From Puniceicoccaceae bacterium (GTDB lineage Bacteria; Verrucomicrobiota; Verrucomicrobiia; Opitutales; Coraliomargaritaceae), in the NCBI GenBank assembly GCA_018402305.1, contig JAGYJE010000001.1, positions 62,001 through 126,000 on the forward strand: DNA of 64,000 nucleotides. The letters are read 5' to 3'. Shown piece by piece: positions 8,925 to 17,010 of this stretch (positions are counted from its first letter, which is position 1; each line of letters begins with the position of its first letter). The notes under the pieces are model-generated. The model did not search any database and was not told the origin of the DNA. It saw nothing but the letters and a program-made list of their open reading frames with translations. The translations under genes were made by a program, and so were the position numbers.

Positions 8925-9950
8925 TTAAGACCGACTGACAGGGGAGGCGGATGTGCCGGACTGGAGCACGCTTCGGTAGCCGATGATCCGGTTTCTTTCC
9001 GGAATGCCGAACTCACCGCCGTCAACCATTCTCTTGAGCATGCGTACGGCGTCTCGGATCATTGACGACCTTTCGGCGACAAGGCCGGTTTGTGTCCGTT
9101 GGATCACATTTAAATAGGCAAACGCGGGGCGTTCCTCCCGTTTTAACGAGCTGAGCCATTGTACCGGTTCTTCTTCATAAACCAGGATCACATCCGGCTT
9201 TTTATCTTTTACATAGGTGAGAAGACCTTCCGGATTAAAGGCTTCCGGCTGCAGAGGTTCGATCCATTCACAGGATGGGTTGCGACGCAGAAAAAGAAGC
9301 AGGCTGGCCTCCGGGATGTCCCGGATGATCTGCCGTCGCTTTTCCGAGAGTGCCAGCGCTATGCGACGGTAACCCTTTTGGCAAAGGTGGGAATAGAGCA
9401 GCTCGCAATCTTCATAATAGGACCGTTCGACTCGATGCAACCGGGGAAACTGGAGGGTCGAACCGATATCAACTGCAGCGAATTGCGACCAATTCAGCCG
9501 AATCTCGGCAACAACACGTGTTGTGACCGGTGCGATTAAAAGTCCTTTGATTCCAATATTCAGAAGCTTTTTTCCGAGGGCTTGCTGTGCTTTCGGGTCA
9601 GTGGGAATGAGATAAGGCTCAATCTCACAACCCAACAAATGACAGGCCGCCCGTGCCTCTTCAAAAAATGATAGCAACCAGGGGAGTGTCTGTTCCGCCT
9701 CACCGTGAATCGGCTCTTCGCTCAAATAAGCAAAGCATTCATGGGCCGTTCGATTTGGGTTGCGCGATCTGGCTAAAATCCGGCCAATCTCCGAATCGGC
9801 CATATAGTTCAGTTTACGCGCGGCGGTCTCCACCCGCTTTCGCGTCGCCACGGGCACCCGTGCGAGTCCGCGAAGTGCCATCGAAACCGTGGCTGGCGAT
9901 AACCCACACGCGGCGGCTACATCTCGAATGTTGGGATGGTTTTTTTTCAA
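8925..9950 (-). CDS. LacI-family transcriptional regulator
   Basis: The 341-residue protein begins with a LacI helix-turn-helix (IRDVAAACGLSPATVSMALRG, residues 8-28), followed by the hinge-helix region and a periplasmic-binding-protein-like sensor domain (GIKGLLIAPV, GYRRIALALS). It is divergent from the GH113-like gene and lies behind the UxuA operon promoter. An operator-like motif 12-30 bases upstream of its start suggests autoregulation. By position it is the best candidate regulator for the five-site motif family found here; the inducer is likely a sugar or sugar acid but is not shown by sequence. Confidence 0.85.
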   Translation of the reverse strand: MKKNHPNIRDVAAACGLSPATVSMALRGLARVPVATRKRVETAARKLNYMADSEIGRILARSRNPNRTAHECFAYLSEEPIHGEAEQTLPWLLSFFEEARAACHLLGCEIEPYLIPTDPKAQQALGKKLLNIGIKGLLIAPVTTRVVAEIRLNWSQFAAVDIGSTLQFPRLHRVERSYYEDCELLYSHLCQKGYRRIALALSEKRRQIIRDIPEASLLLFLRRNPSCEWIEPLQPEAFNPEGLLTYVKDKKPDVILVYEEEPVQWLSSLKREERPAFAYLNVIQRTQTGLVAERSSMIRDAVRMLKRMVDGGEFGIPERNRIIGYRSVLQSGTSASPVSRS

Positions 9951-9961
9951 AATTCAATGGC

Positions 9962-9980
9962 GTTGAGTTAACAATTAACA
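9962..9980 (-). promoter_or_regulatory. LacI-type operator-like site, copy 2
   Basis: On the minus strand this reads TGTTAATTGTTAACTCAAC, matching the common motif. It lies just upstream of the LacI gene start (9950) and about 135 bases upstream of the GH113-like gene (10114), so it could serve autoregulation and control the divergent gene. Confidence 0.5.
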
Positions 9981-10113
9981 AGAAATAGGAGTGACAAGGT
10001 TTTATGGGCAAGAGACGCTGTCAACCGAATTTGATTGAGAGCTGACATATGGCTCTTCGGATCGATCCAGTAAAGAATCACCCAACTCAAAAGAACTCAA
10101 AACAGTCAATAGT

Positions 10114-11127
10114 ATGCAATCACCTCAAGAACCTTTCCCTTTCCTGCGTGGCTACAATTTCGGTTACCTGTCCAAGGCCCCTTACTACGGAACCGATGCG
10201 GCATTCCGTGAAGTGGATGCGATGGCAGATGCCGGTACGGAGTGGGTCTCACTGATGGTCATGCTGATGCAGGAGCGTTTTTATAGCACACGCATCTACC
10301 GTGATTTCGATTGGACGCCCGCCGATACCGACTTGGCCAAAATAATTGCTCACATACAAAAACGTGGCATGCGTGTTCTTCTAAAGCCAGTGGTTGACAT
10401 CCTGGACAGCACCGGGCGCTGCCATATACACTTCCCTGAAAACGAGCAGCAAATTCAAGGCCTTGTCACGGACTATTGGTCGAAATGGTTCGAGAGTCAT
10501 ACAGCGGCCATGTGCCACTATGCGAGACTCTCTAGGGAGTGGGGGGTGGAAGCCTTTACAGTCGGCCAGGAATTGGCGGGGACCGACTTTCAGACCAAGC
10601 GTTGGCTGGAAACCATATCTGCGGTCAGGGATGTGTTTTCCGGTTGGCTTTGCACGAACGCTCTAACCAAGAACAAGGATCGGATTGAATTTATTGAATG
10701 GGTGCGGGCGCTGGATGCGGTTGGTTTTAGTAACTACACTGGAGTGCCGCTTGACCAGCCCGCGAAAGAGGAGGTGAGGCAGGAAATTTTCAATTCGCTT
10801 GAGTCCTGGCGCACCTTCCACAGCCGAGTGCAAATCCCAATTTACTGGGCTGAGTGTGGCTGTCGTTCGGTAGCAAAAGGAGCCAGAGTTCCCTGGGACT
10901 ACCGGGTTGAAGGTTCTTACGATGGCGATCTTCAAGCAAACTACATCGACGGCTTCCTCTCGGCGTTCAAGGATGAAAAGTGGTGGTCGGGCTTCCAATA
11001 CTGGAAGTGGGAAGAGCAGCAGGATCGTCCACACTATCACCAAATACACGGAGACACTGGTTTTACCGTTCAGGGGAAGCCTGCGCAATCCGTCCTTTCT
11101 CAATGGTGCCAGGCCGAACAAGCCTAG
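10114..11127 (+). CDS. GH113-like glycoside hydrolase (beta-mannanase family)
   Basis: The 337-residue protein opens with FLRGYNFGYLSK and continues as a TIM barrel: STRIYRDFDWTPADTDL, GMRVLLKPVVDILD near residue 95, WGVEAFTVGQELAGT near residue 155 (candidate acid/base Glu in GQELAG) and IPIYWAECGCRS near residue 250 (candidate nucleophile Glu). The order and spacing match GH113 beta-mannanase-like enzymes. No signal peptide is present, so it probably acts on imported oligosaccharides in the cytoplasm. A shorter relic of the same family is at 32183-32695. Mannan as substrate would fit the GH130 end at the window start but is inferred. Confidence 0.75.
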   Translation: MQSPQEPFPFLRGYNFGYLSKAPYYGTDAAFREVDAMADAGTEWVSLMVMLMQERFYSTRIYRDFDWTPADTDLAKIIAHIQKRGMRVLLKPVVDILDSTGRCHIHFPENEQQIQGLVTDYWSKWFESHTAAMCHYARLSREWGVEAFTVGQELAGTDFQTKRWLETISAVRDVFSGWLCTNALTKNKDRIEFIEWVRALDAVGFSNYTGVPLDQPAKEEVRQEIFNSLESWRTFHSRVQIPIYWAECGCRSVAKGARVPWDYRVEGSYDGDLQANYIDGFLSAFKDEKWWSGFQYWKWEEQQDRPHYHQIHGDTGFTVQGKPAQSVLSQWCQAEQA

Positions 11128-11160
11128 CCGCATAACTTCTTGGACTGACTCAATTGATAT

Positions 11161-11657
11161 AAATGATCTACGTCCCATCCCGGATCCCGGCACCGCTCCT
11201 GCCGTCATTCGCCAAAAGATTAGAGAATTGCCCAGGCGTGTGTCCATGGCCACATTCGTCACGCCGAGCTAGGAGCGCCTGCGCTTCATCCGGCAGATGG
11301 GCGTGACGGATCTCATATTATGGGGTACGACCTTCCGTTTATGGGGTACGACCTTCCGTTTATGGGGTACGACCTTCCGCTCTGCGAAGGGCCGGGGTGG
11401 GAGTCCCGGTTCAGAATTATATCGAAACCATCCGGAATGTTGGCCGCCCCGGTATCCCTGTGCCGGGCTATAATTGGATGCTACCGGGAGTATGAAGGAC
11501 CAACCTGCACGCACCGCTCCGCGCGGGGACGGCGAGTACCGGATTTGCGCTCAGTGAGGCCACGGAGGCTCCATTCATTCGCGGGAGGCGGTTTACTGAA
11601 GAAGAATGCTGCGATTATTATGCATGGATTAATCGCGTTGTTAATCCCTGGTATTAA
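11161..11657 (+). pseudogene. Decayed UxuA-like mannonate dehydratase paralogue
   Basis: Translation gives LRPIPDPG, RRVSMATFVTPS, an in-frame TAG, then RLRFIRQMGVTDLILWGTTFR, matching the N-terminal part of the intact gene at 17007-18158 (RPVPDPG, LRYIRQMGVSDLILWGTTFR). After a 21-base triplication and an internal deletion, the frame changes and resumes with YIETIRNVGRPGIPV, GYNWMLPGV, a second stop, TGFALSEA and GRRFTEEEC, again parallel to the intact gene. It ends abruptly at the tail of the SDR gene, so the catalytic C-terminal half is missing. This is a non-functional relic with at least two stops, one frameshift and two deletions. Confidence 0.85.
11318..11380 (+). repeat. Three tandem copies of a 21-base unit
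   Basis: The unit TTATGGGGTACGACCTTCCG plus T occurs three times head to tail (11318-11338, 11339-11359, 11360-11380), the last differing only in its final base. It encodes LWGTTFR and lies in the UxuA relic; the intact paralogue has this heptapeptide once. It is a recent in-frame slippage expansion. Confidence 0.9.
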
Positions 11658-12442
11658 AGCGCCAGGCCGCCATCAACGGTCAGGCTGCTGCCGGTCACGT
11701 AGGCACCGCCTTCGCCCGCTAGAAAAAGGGTGGCCTCAATCAGTTCCCCGGTCTCGGCGATCCGCCCGAGGGGTATTTTTGCCACAACGCCGCGTTCATA
11801 TTCCAAGTCCGATAAGACTTCCCGGTTGAGATCGGTGCGGATGGCTCCCGGGACCAGGGTGTTTGCAGTGATGCCGTGCGCCCCCAGTTCCAGGGCCATT
11901 CCTTTGGTCATCATATTGAGACCGGCTTTTGAGATGGAATAGGTAATGCTATGCGGCTTCGCCCGCTCGGCATGAGTCGAAGAAACGTTGATGATTCTCC
12001 CATGGATTTTGCCCGCGATCATTCGCTTCGCCACTGCCTGCGCCAGGAGAAAGGGCCCGCGTAGATTGATGTTCAAGGTCAGATCCAGGGAGGATTCACT
12101 GACTTCCAGCAATGGCTGGCGACACTCGATCGCGGCATTATTGATCAGCACATGCACCGCACAGCCGGTTGCTGCCTCAAATGCGTCCAGCAGGCTGTCG
12201 TGACCTTGCGCCTGCGCCACGTCCGCCGGTAGCAACACCGCTTGGCCGCCCTCTTCAAGTATCGATTCGAGCACCGCTTGCGCCTCAGCTGCTCCTTTGT
12301 GGTAGTTAATGCCCACGGTGGCGCCTGCGGCGGCGAATGCCCTCGCCAGAGCGGCACCGATGCCCCGGGAGGCGCCTGTGATTAAAACGCCGGTCGAGGG
12401 TGAAAAACGATGGCCGTGTAGGTTGGATATCTGCGGATTCAT
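11654..12442 (-). CDS. SDR-family dehydrogenase
   Basis: The 262-residue protein is a classical short-chain dehydrogenase/reductase: cofactor motif TGASRGIG at residues 23-30, NNAA near 107, the active-site Ser in INVSSTHAE near 155, and YSISK near 170 with the catalytic Tyr and Lys. The ending YVTGSSLTVDGG is typical. Members oxidise sugars, sugar acids or polyols with NAD(P). It stands alone on the minus strand, with an operator-like motif about 130 bases upstream shared with the UxuA operons, so it probably supplies the dehydrogenase step of the same sugar-acid route. The N-terminal dozen residues before the Rossmann strand are not conserved. Confidence 0.85.
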   Translation of the reverse strand: MNPQISNLHGHRFSPSTGVLITGASRGIGAALARAFAAAGATVGINYHKGAAEAQAVLESILEEGGQAVLLPADVAQAQGHDSLLDAFEAATGCAVHVLINNAAIECRQPLLEVSESSLDLTLNINLRGPFLLAQAVAKRMIAGKIHGRIINVSSTHAERAKPHSITYSISKAGLNMMTKGMALELGAHGITANTLVPGAIRTDLNREVLSDLEYERGVVAKIPLGRIAETGELIEATLFLAGEGGAYVTGSSLTVDGGLAL

Positions 12443-12567
12443 TGTTGTAGCTGTGTCGTGGAGATTTCAGTCGATGATGCGTGATGACCGCTGAAAGGAG
12501 TCTCCCGTCGGTTGAATTTACATTGGGTGTATCATTCTAGGATGCCCCGTCCTATTAAAGCTAATAA

Positions 12568-12586
12568 GATGTGAATTGTTTACGAG
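12568..12586 (-). promoter_or_regulatory. LacI-type operator-like site, copy 3
   Basis: GATGTGAATTGTTTACGAG lies about 130 bases upstream of the SDR start (12442), in the 316-base divergent spacer to the PEP-CTERM gene. It matches the motif family at 8835, 9962, 12646 and 18226. Apart from copies 3 and 4 I see nothing else in this spacer (12443-12758). Confidence 0.5.
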
Positions 12587-12645
12587 CCGGTGGGACCTGC
12601 TCGGCTTACCATCAACGCCCGTGCCGGGAATGCAAAAAGCTAAGC

Positions 12646-12664
12646 GCTTGTAAACAATTAACAC
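12646..12664 (+). promoter_or_regulatory. LacI-type operator-like site, copy 4
   Basis: The plus strand reads GCTTGTAAACAATTAACAC; its complement, TGTTAATTGTTTACAAG, fits the shared motif. It lies about 95 bases upstream of the PEP-CTERM gene at 12759 and in opposite orientation to copy 3, so the two divergent genes may each have one site. Confidence 0.5.
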
Positions 12665-12758
12665 AACATTTCCTTGGCATTTTGTTTTTTTAGGGATTCT
12701 TTAAATGTGACGTCATTAAGACGAATCATGTCACACTCCCCAGACCCACCAACCAATT

Positions 12759-13739
12759 ATGAAAATACACACACTAAAGATCAATCCGCTCGCGTTCGGC
12801 TATGCCTCGCTGGCGTTCGTAATGGCAGCTTCAGCCAACGCCTCGCTGCTGATTCAGGAACAATTTAATTATGCGATTGCCGACGGGACTAGCATGGGTG
12901 GTGTCGCGGCCACGGGCACCGGATTGCAGGGCAATTATGCGGTTAGAAATAGCGGAGGTTCTTCCACCTATGCGACAACCGGCCTGTCGTTCGGATCGAA
13001 CTTTTTCGCAACGAGTGGAGGGGCTTTATCAGTCACGACAACAGCTGGTGGAGGTCAATTCTCAATCCTCGGAGTGCAAATGGATGTCACTGCGCAAAGC
13101 GGAACTCTTTGGAATAGTCATCTCTTCCGCATTCCAGAACTTGGGGAAGCGGTTGCGTTTGCAAGTGCAATTGGCACTCGTATCAACGACGGTGATACCG
13201 TCAATGGTGCGACCAGCGGGGGTGCGAATTCTTACTTCGGCGTCAATGGCAACAACAATGCGTCTCTTGGACCCGCGTCGACTCCGGGTGTGGACATTGC
13301 TGGAGGGGCCGGCACGACTGCGAGCTCGGATCCGGTGATGACTTTGAGCGAGAATACGACCTATTTGGCGCTTGCTAAATTCACCAACGTGGGAACTGCC
13401 TTGAGCGGGGGCAATCCCGGAGTGGCTTCGCTCTGGGTATTCGATCAAAGTGGTTATGACGCCTGGCGCACGGCGGGCTCTTCCGAAGCAAGCTTGGGGG
13501 ATCATGCCACCTGGACGATTACGGAGAGTGTGACTTCGGGGACCTATAATTTCAGCAGTTCGGAGTTCCTTCAGTTCTATGTGTTTAATCAGAGTGTTAC
13601 GGCAGCTATCGATGGCCTGATGGATGAGGTTCGTTGGGGAACCACTCTGGGGTCCGTAGCGATTCCCGAGCCATCGAGCTTTGCGCTGCTCATCGGGGCT
13701 CTTGCCGCCACCTGTTTGATTCGCCGGCGCAGGGCCTGA
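12759..13739 (+). CDS. PEP-CTERM sorting domain protein
   Basis: The 326-residue exported protein has a signal peptide (YASLAFVMAASANA, residues 15-29), a Gly/Ser/Thr-rich beta-structured middle, and a C-terminal PEP-CTERM sorting signal: IPEPSSF at about residue 303, a hydrophobic helix (ALLIGALAATCLI) and the basic tail RRRRA. Such proteins are processed by an exosortase and delivered to the cell surface or extracellular matrix. The body (DEVRWGTTLG just before the sorting signal) resembles LamG-like PEP-CTERM proteins. A strong hairpin follows the stop codon. The operator-like site upstream links it to the sugar-acid regulon. Confidence 0.85.
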   Translation: MKIHTLKINPLAFGYASLAFVMAASANASLLIQEQFNYAIADGTSMGGVAATGTGLQGNYAVRNSGGSSTYATTGLSFGSNFFATSGGALSVTTTAGGGQFSILGVQMDVTAQSGTLWNSHLFRIPELGEAVAFASAIGTRINDGDTVNGATSGGANSYFGVNGNNNASLGPASTPGVDIAGGAGTTASSDPVMTLSENTTYLALAKFTNVGTALSGGNPGVASLWVFDQSGYDAWRTAGSSEASLGDHATWTITESVTSGTYNFSSSEFLQFYVFNQSVTAAIDGLMDEVRWGTTLGSVAIPEPSSFALLIGALAATCLIRRRRA

Positions 13740-13768
13740 TCGTTCAGTCCAGGTTCACTTTTCATCAA

Positions 13769-13802
13769 GGGCGCATTTTCACTGAGTTGTGAAAATGCGC
13801 CC
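13769..13802 (+). terminator. Strong hairpin after the PEP-CTERM gene
   Basis: GGGCGCATTTTCAC (13769-13782) and its exact reverse complement (13789-13802) enclose a 6-base loop, 30 bases after the stop codon. The 14-bp perfect stem contains A/T runs. There is no clear T tract after it, so it may be a terminator or an mRNA-stabilising hairpin. Confidence 0.65.
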
Positions 13803-13893
13803 ACTGTTCGAAGTCTTCAATGATTTACCATGATCTAACCTTTAACTGACGATACGATTGATTCTCCTGTATCCGATACTTGAGTTTTTATCT

Positions 13894-14098
13894 ATGAAAA
13901 AATGTCGCCCGTGCGAATACCGAAGTCCGTCCTTTTAAGGCACCCGTGTGCTATCTAATGCTCCCTGATGGAAGCATTTTTTTACCCGTAAGCCCTAACT
14001 TGTGCTTTCCCAGATTTATAGTGACCAGGGAAGAGGGTCTGGATCTTCACCGGAGGTGGATCGAACTTCTTTCGGAAAACGGTGCTGATTTCGCGATC
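13894..14098 (+). pseudogene. 5' relic of a GH5-like glycosidase gene (copy of 55632-57062)
   Basis: Bases about 13840-14092 align closely with about 55569-55832, covering the upstream region, the start codon and the first 65 or so codons of the GH5-like gene. The relic has an indel and an early TAA, after which the frame resumes with LPDGSIFLPVSPNLCFPRFIV, RRWIELLSENGADF. Homology stops where the D-lactate dehydrogenase gene begins. It is a truncated duplicate, not a functional gene. Confidence 0.8.
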
Positions 14099-14121
14099 TG
14101 CCGTATTTTAAACACCCGACC

Positions 14122-15822
14122 ATGCCCGAGTCCGATCTGATCAAAGTCCTACACGCCATCGTCGGGGCAAAGCAGGTCTATGCCAGCCGCAAGAAGACTG
14201 CTTATTACCGCTCTGGCTTCCGCTCGGGACGTGGCGAGGCCTTAGCGGTCGTTTTCCCGAAAACGCTCCTCCAGCAATGGGAAGTTCTGCAGCTTTGCGT
14301 TGATCGAGGGTGCGCCATCATCATGCAAGGTGCTAAGACTGGCCTGACCGAGGGGTCATGCCCTAATGGCGACGACTATGGACGCCCCGTCGTCGTTATT
14401 AACACCACTCGGCTGAAAAAAATCATTCTGCTTGACAGTGGAAGGCAAGTGCTCGCTTTCCCTGGAGCCACACTTCATGACCTGGAAAAACTGCTCAAAC
14501 CTCTGGGCCGTGCGCCGCACTCAGTAATAGGATCGACGACTATCGGTGCGACCATCGTAGGCGGTATTGCCAACAACGCGGGGGGTGCTCTCTGCAAGCG
14601 CGGTTCGTCCTACACTAGACTCTCGCTATTCGCTAGAGTCGATATGTCCGGGCAGCTTCAGCTCGTCAATCACCTCGGCATCCGAGGCCTCGGCGATAAT
14701 TCCGAAGAGATCTTCAGTCGGCTTGAAAGTGGCCAGATTGATCCCGACGACCTGGAGGATCTGGACGTGCCCGCATCCGACCGCAGCTATGCGGATCGTG
14801 TCCGCGATCTCAAAGCGGGCGTGCCCAACCGCTACAACGCCGACCCCGAGCGACTTTGCGACGTAAGCGGTAGTGCGGGTAAGGTAGCCGCCTTCGCGGT
14901 GCGGGTGGACACCTACCCGCTGCCGGAAAAGAAGCAGGTCTTCATTCTCGGCACTGACGATCCGGAGGACTTCACCGAACTTCGCCGTTACATACTTACA
15001 CATTTCAAGGAGTTGCCGGAGATGTGCGAGTATATGAACCGCGAAATTTTCACTGTGGCAGAGCGCTTCGGCAAAGATGTCTTTCTTTCGATTAAATATA
15101 TCGGCACACGCCGTCTGCCGATGGCCTACGCGCTCAAATCTGCGGTCGAATACCGTCTCAACAAGCTCAGCTTCCTACCCAAATTTCTGCCTGACCTCAT
15201 ACTCTACCATGCCAGCCGAATTTTCCCACGACACCTCCCGAAGCGCCTGCTCGATTACCGGGATCGCTTCCAACACTACCTGATCCTCAGCATGGCGGAC
15301 GACGGGATTGATGAAGCAAGAGCGCATCTGAACAGTGAATGGAGCCGGCGCGAAGGCGTGGGTTTTTTCGAGTGCAATGAAAAGGAACAAGAAGCCGCCA
15401 TGCTCCACCGCTTCGCTGCCGCTGGAGCCGCCATTCGCTATCAGACCGTCAATCAAAAGACGACTGAAGAGGTGCTCGCCTTGGATATTGCTCTCCTCGG
15501 CAACGACCTCGATTGGATGGACTCGATCCCTCCTGTGGTCGAAGCCCAGCTTGACCTCGCCCTCGATTATGGCCACTTTATGTGCCACGTCTTCCACCGC
15601 GACTACATTTTCAAAAAAGGCACCGATCTCAAGGAGATGAAAGCCAAGCTGCTCGAGCGACTCGACAGCAAAGCTGCCAAATACCCCGCCGAGCACAACG
15701 TGGGTCACCTCTACGAAGCCGAATCCCAACTCAAAGCCTTCTACGAGCAACTGGACCCCACCAATACCTTCAATCCAGGGATCGGAAAGACCAGTAAGCA
15801 TCCGCGAAATATAATGACCTAG
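14122..15822 (+). CDS. dld: Quinone-dependent D-lactate dehydrogenase (Dld type)
   Basis: The 566-residue length matches E. coli Dld (571). An FAD-binding PCMH domain is visible: RSGRGEALAVVFPKTLLQQW near residue 35, IIMQGAKTGLTEGS near 70 and IGSTTIGATIVGGIANNAGG near 138 are hallmark flavin contacts. The C-terminal half is the membrane-associated Dld domain, with conserved YEAESQLKAFYEQLDPTNTFNPGIGK at the end. It oxidises D-lactate to pyruvate and feeds electrons to quinone at the inner membrane. D-lactate could come from lactaldehyde released by the aldolase-type sugar-acid pathways here, which is inference. Its start abuts a gene relic, so its native promoter may be partly borrowed. Confidence 0.9.
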   Translation: MPESDLIKVLHAIVGAKQVYASRKKTAYYRSGFRSGRGEALAVVFPKTLLQQWEVLQLCVDRGCAIIMQGAKTGLTEGSCPNGDDYGRPVVVINTTRLKKIILLDSGRQVLAFPGATLHDLEKLLKPLGRAPHSVIGSTTIGATIVGGIANNAGGALCKRGSSYTRLSLFARVDMSGQLQLVNHLGIRGLGDNSEEIFSRLESGQIDPDDLEDLDVPASDRSYADRVRDLKAGVPNRYNADPERLCDVSGSAGKVAAFAVRVDTYPLPEKKQVFILGTDDPEDFTELRRYILTHFKELPEMCEYMNREIFTVAERFGKDVFLSIKYIGTRRLPMAYALKSAVEYRLNKLSFLPKFLPDLILYHASRIFPRHLPKRLLDYRDRFQHYLILSMADDGIDEARAHLNSEWSRREGVGFFECNEKEQEAAMLHRFAAAGAAIRYQTVNQKTTEEVLALDIALLGNDLDWMDSIPPVVEAQLDLALDYGHFMCHVFHRDYIFKKGTDLKEMKAKLLERLDSKAAKYPAEHNVGHLYEAESQLKAFYEQLDPTNTFNPGIGKTSKHPRNIMT

Positions 15823-15984
15823 CTATTAGCCCGTTGCTATCAAGCATCTTGTTTCTTTAATGATCGGAAGAAGTATGATTGTGATGACTGGGTTTGGTTC
15901 GGTGCGGCCAATCATTTGGCTATTTAAACGCTCAGTGCTATTCCGCTGTTTTGAGCGACAGCCTACTTTTTTGCAGAATCAAGC

Positions 15985-17010
15985 TTAGTTGGATATTGCG
16001 TCTAAAAAGGCGTGCAAATCGTTGGCGAGTCTGCTTTGTTCTTCGTGAAAATCGGGATGGTTGGAGCGATGCCAACCGTCCTCCATTATCGGGCGGGCCC
16101 GGCGATAAAAATCACCGGTCAGATGGTTGCAAACGTTCGACTCCCAAGCGCGGGCATGCGCAGGCTGTCCGCCGCAAACGCCGTAGATGTGAGTCTGACA
16201 TTCCTCCCCGGTTACCCACTCGACAAACTCAAGGGCAAGCTCTTTGTTTGAGGAAAACTGGGAAACCGCAATGCCGGCACCGCCAAGGATCGAGCTTGCG
16301 CCAGCGAGAGGCGATGGGTGATAAACCAAAGGAAATTGGGCGTATCCGGGACGGCAGTAGTTGGAGTAACCATAGCAGGCCGGTAGAAACGCGATCGGAT
16401 TTCCTGCCGCCATCCGCTCTAGTATCTGAATGCTTCCTTCTTGTAGGCGTGAACGCCCGCCAGTCAGGGCAAGCATTTCGGCCAACATAGCGCGAGCTGT
16501 TCGGTCGTCATGGCCATTGCGAGTCAGTTGATAATACAGTGCCGTTGCAGTCATACGGGAGAATCCCTGGGCAACCACCCCTGTTTGAGCGAGAGCAATC
16601 ATCTCCTCCCATGAACGCGGTGGCTCACTCAATAGATCGGGACGGCTGGCACTCATCAGGCAGGCCGCGTCAAGAGGCAGTCCCCAGACATGAGCATTGT
16701 ACTCGTAGCTTGAAAATGATTGACCCAAGCTGGCGCTTTTCCGTTCAAACAGGCTATCTTCGGGGAGGTGTTCATCCAATGGCAAAAACAAACCTTCTTC
16801 GGCGGCAGCACCCGTCAGAGGATGATCGAAAACGATAATATCATAATCGTGAGCCAGTTCGGCCAGCGGACCCTCGCCGAAAACTTTGACGGGATGGGTT
16901 TCCGTCTGAAAAGTCAGGGAGGCATGGCGGTCGGCGAAGATCTGTCCGGCCGCAGCAAGTGGTGCCAGGCCGCGTGCATGCGCCCAGGTTGTGGCACGCA
17001 GGATACTCAT
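15985..17010 (-). CDS. Solute-binding-protein-like protein without signal peptide
   Basis: The 341-residue protein has the fold signature of carbohydrate ABC solute-binding proteins: ATTWAHARGLAPL at residues 6-18, YDIIVFDHPLTG near 60, GLFLPLDEHLP near 75, and a late LALEFVEWVTGEE. It starts directly with the mature-like sequence and has no signal peptide or lipobox. It belongs, as far as I can tell, to a group of leaderless binding-protein-like sequences with an N-terminal TW-H-RG motif. Its ATG overlaps the stop codon of the UxuA-like gene (ATGA at 17007-17010), implying coupled translation. No permease or ATPase gene is nearby. It may bind or process a sugar acid in the cytoplasm; the function is unknown. 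Confidence 0.75.
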   Translation of the reverse strand: MSILRATTWAHARGLAPLAAAGQIFADRHASLTFQTETHPVKVFGEGPLAELAHDYDIIVFDHPLTGAAAEEGLFLPLDEHLPEDSLFERKSASLGQSFSSYEYNAHVWGLPLDAACLMSASRPDLLSEPPRSWEEMIALAQTGVVAQGFSRMTATALYYQLTRNGHDDRTARAMLAEMLALTGGRSRLQEGSIQILERMAAGNPIAFLPACYGYSNYCRPGYAQFPLVYHPSPLAGASSILGGAGIAVSQFSSNKELALEFVEWVTGEECQTHIYGVCGGQPAHARAWESNVCNHLTGDFYRRARPIMEDGWHRSNHPDFHEEQSRLANDLHAFLDAISN

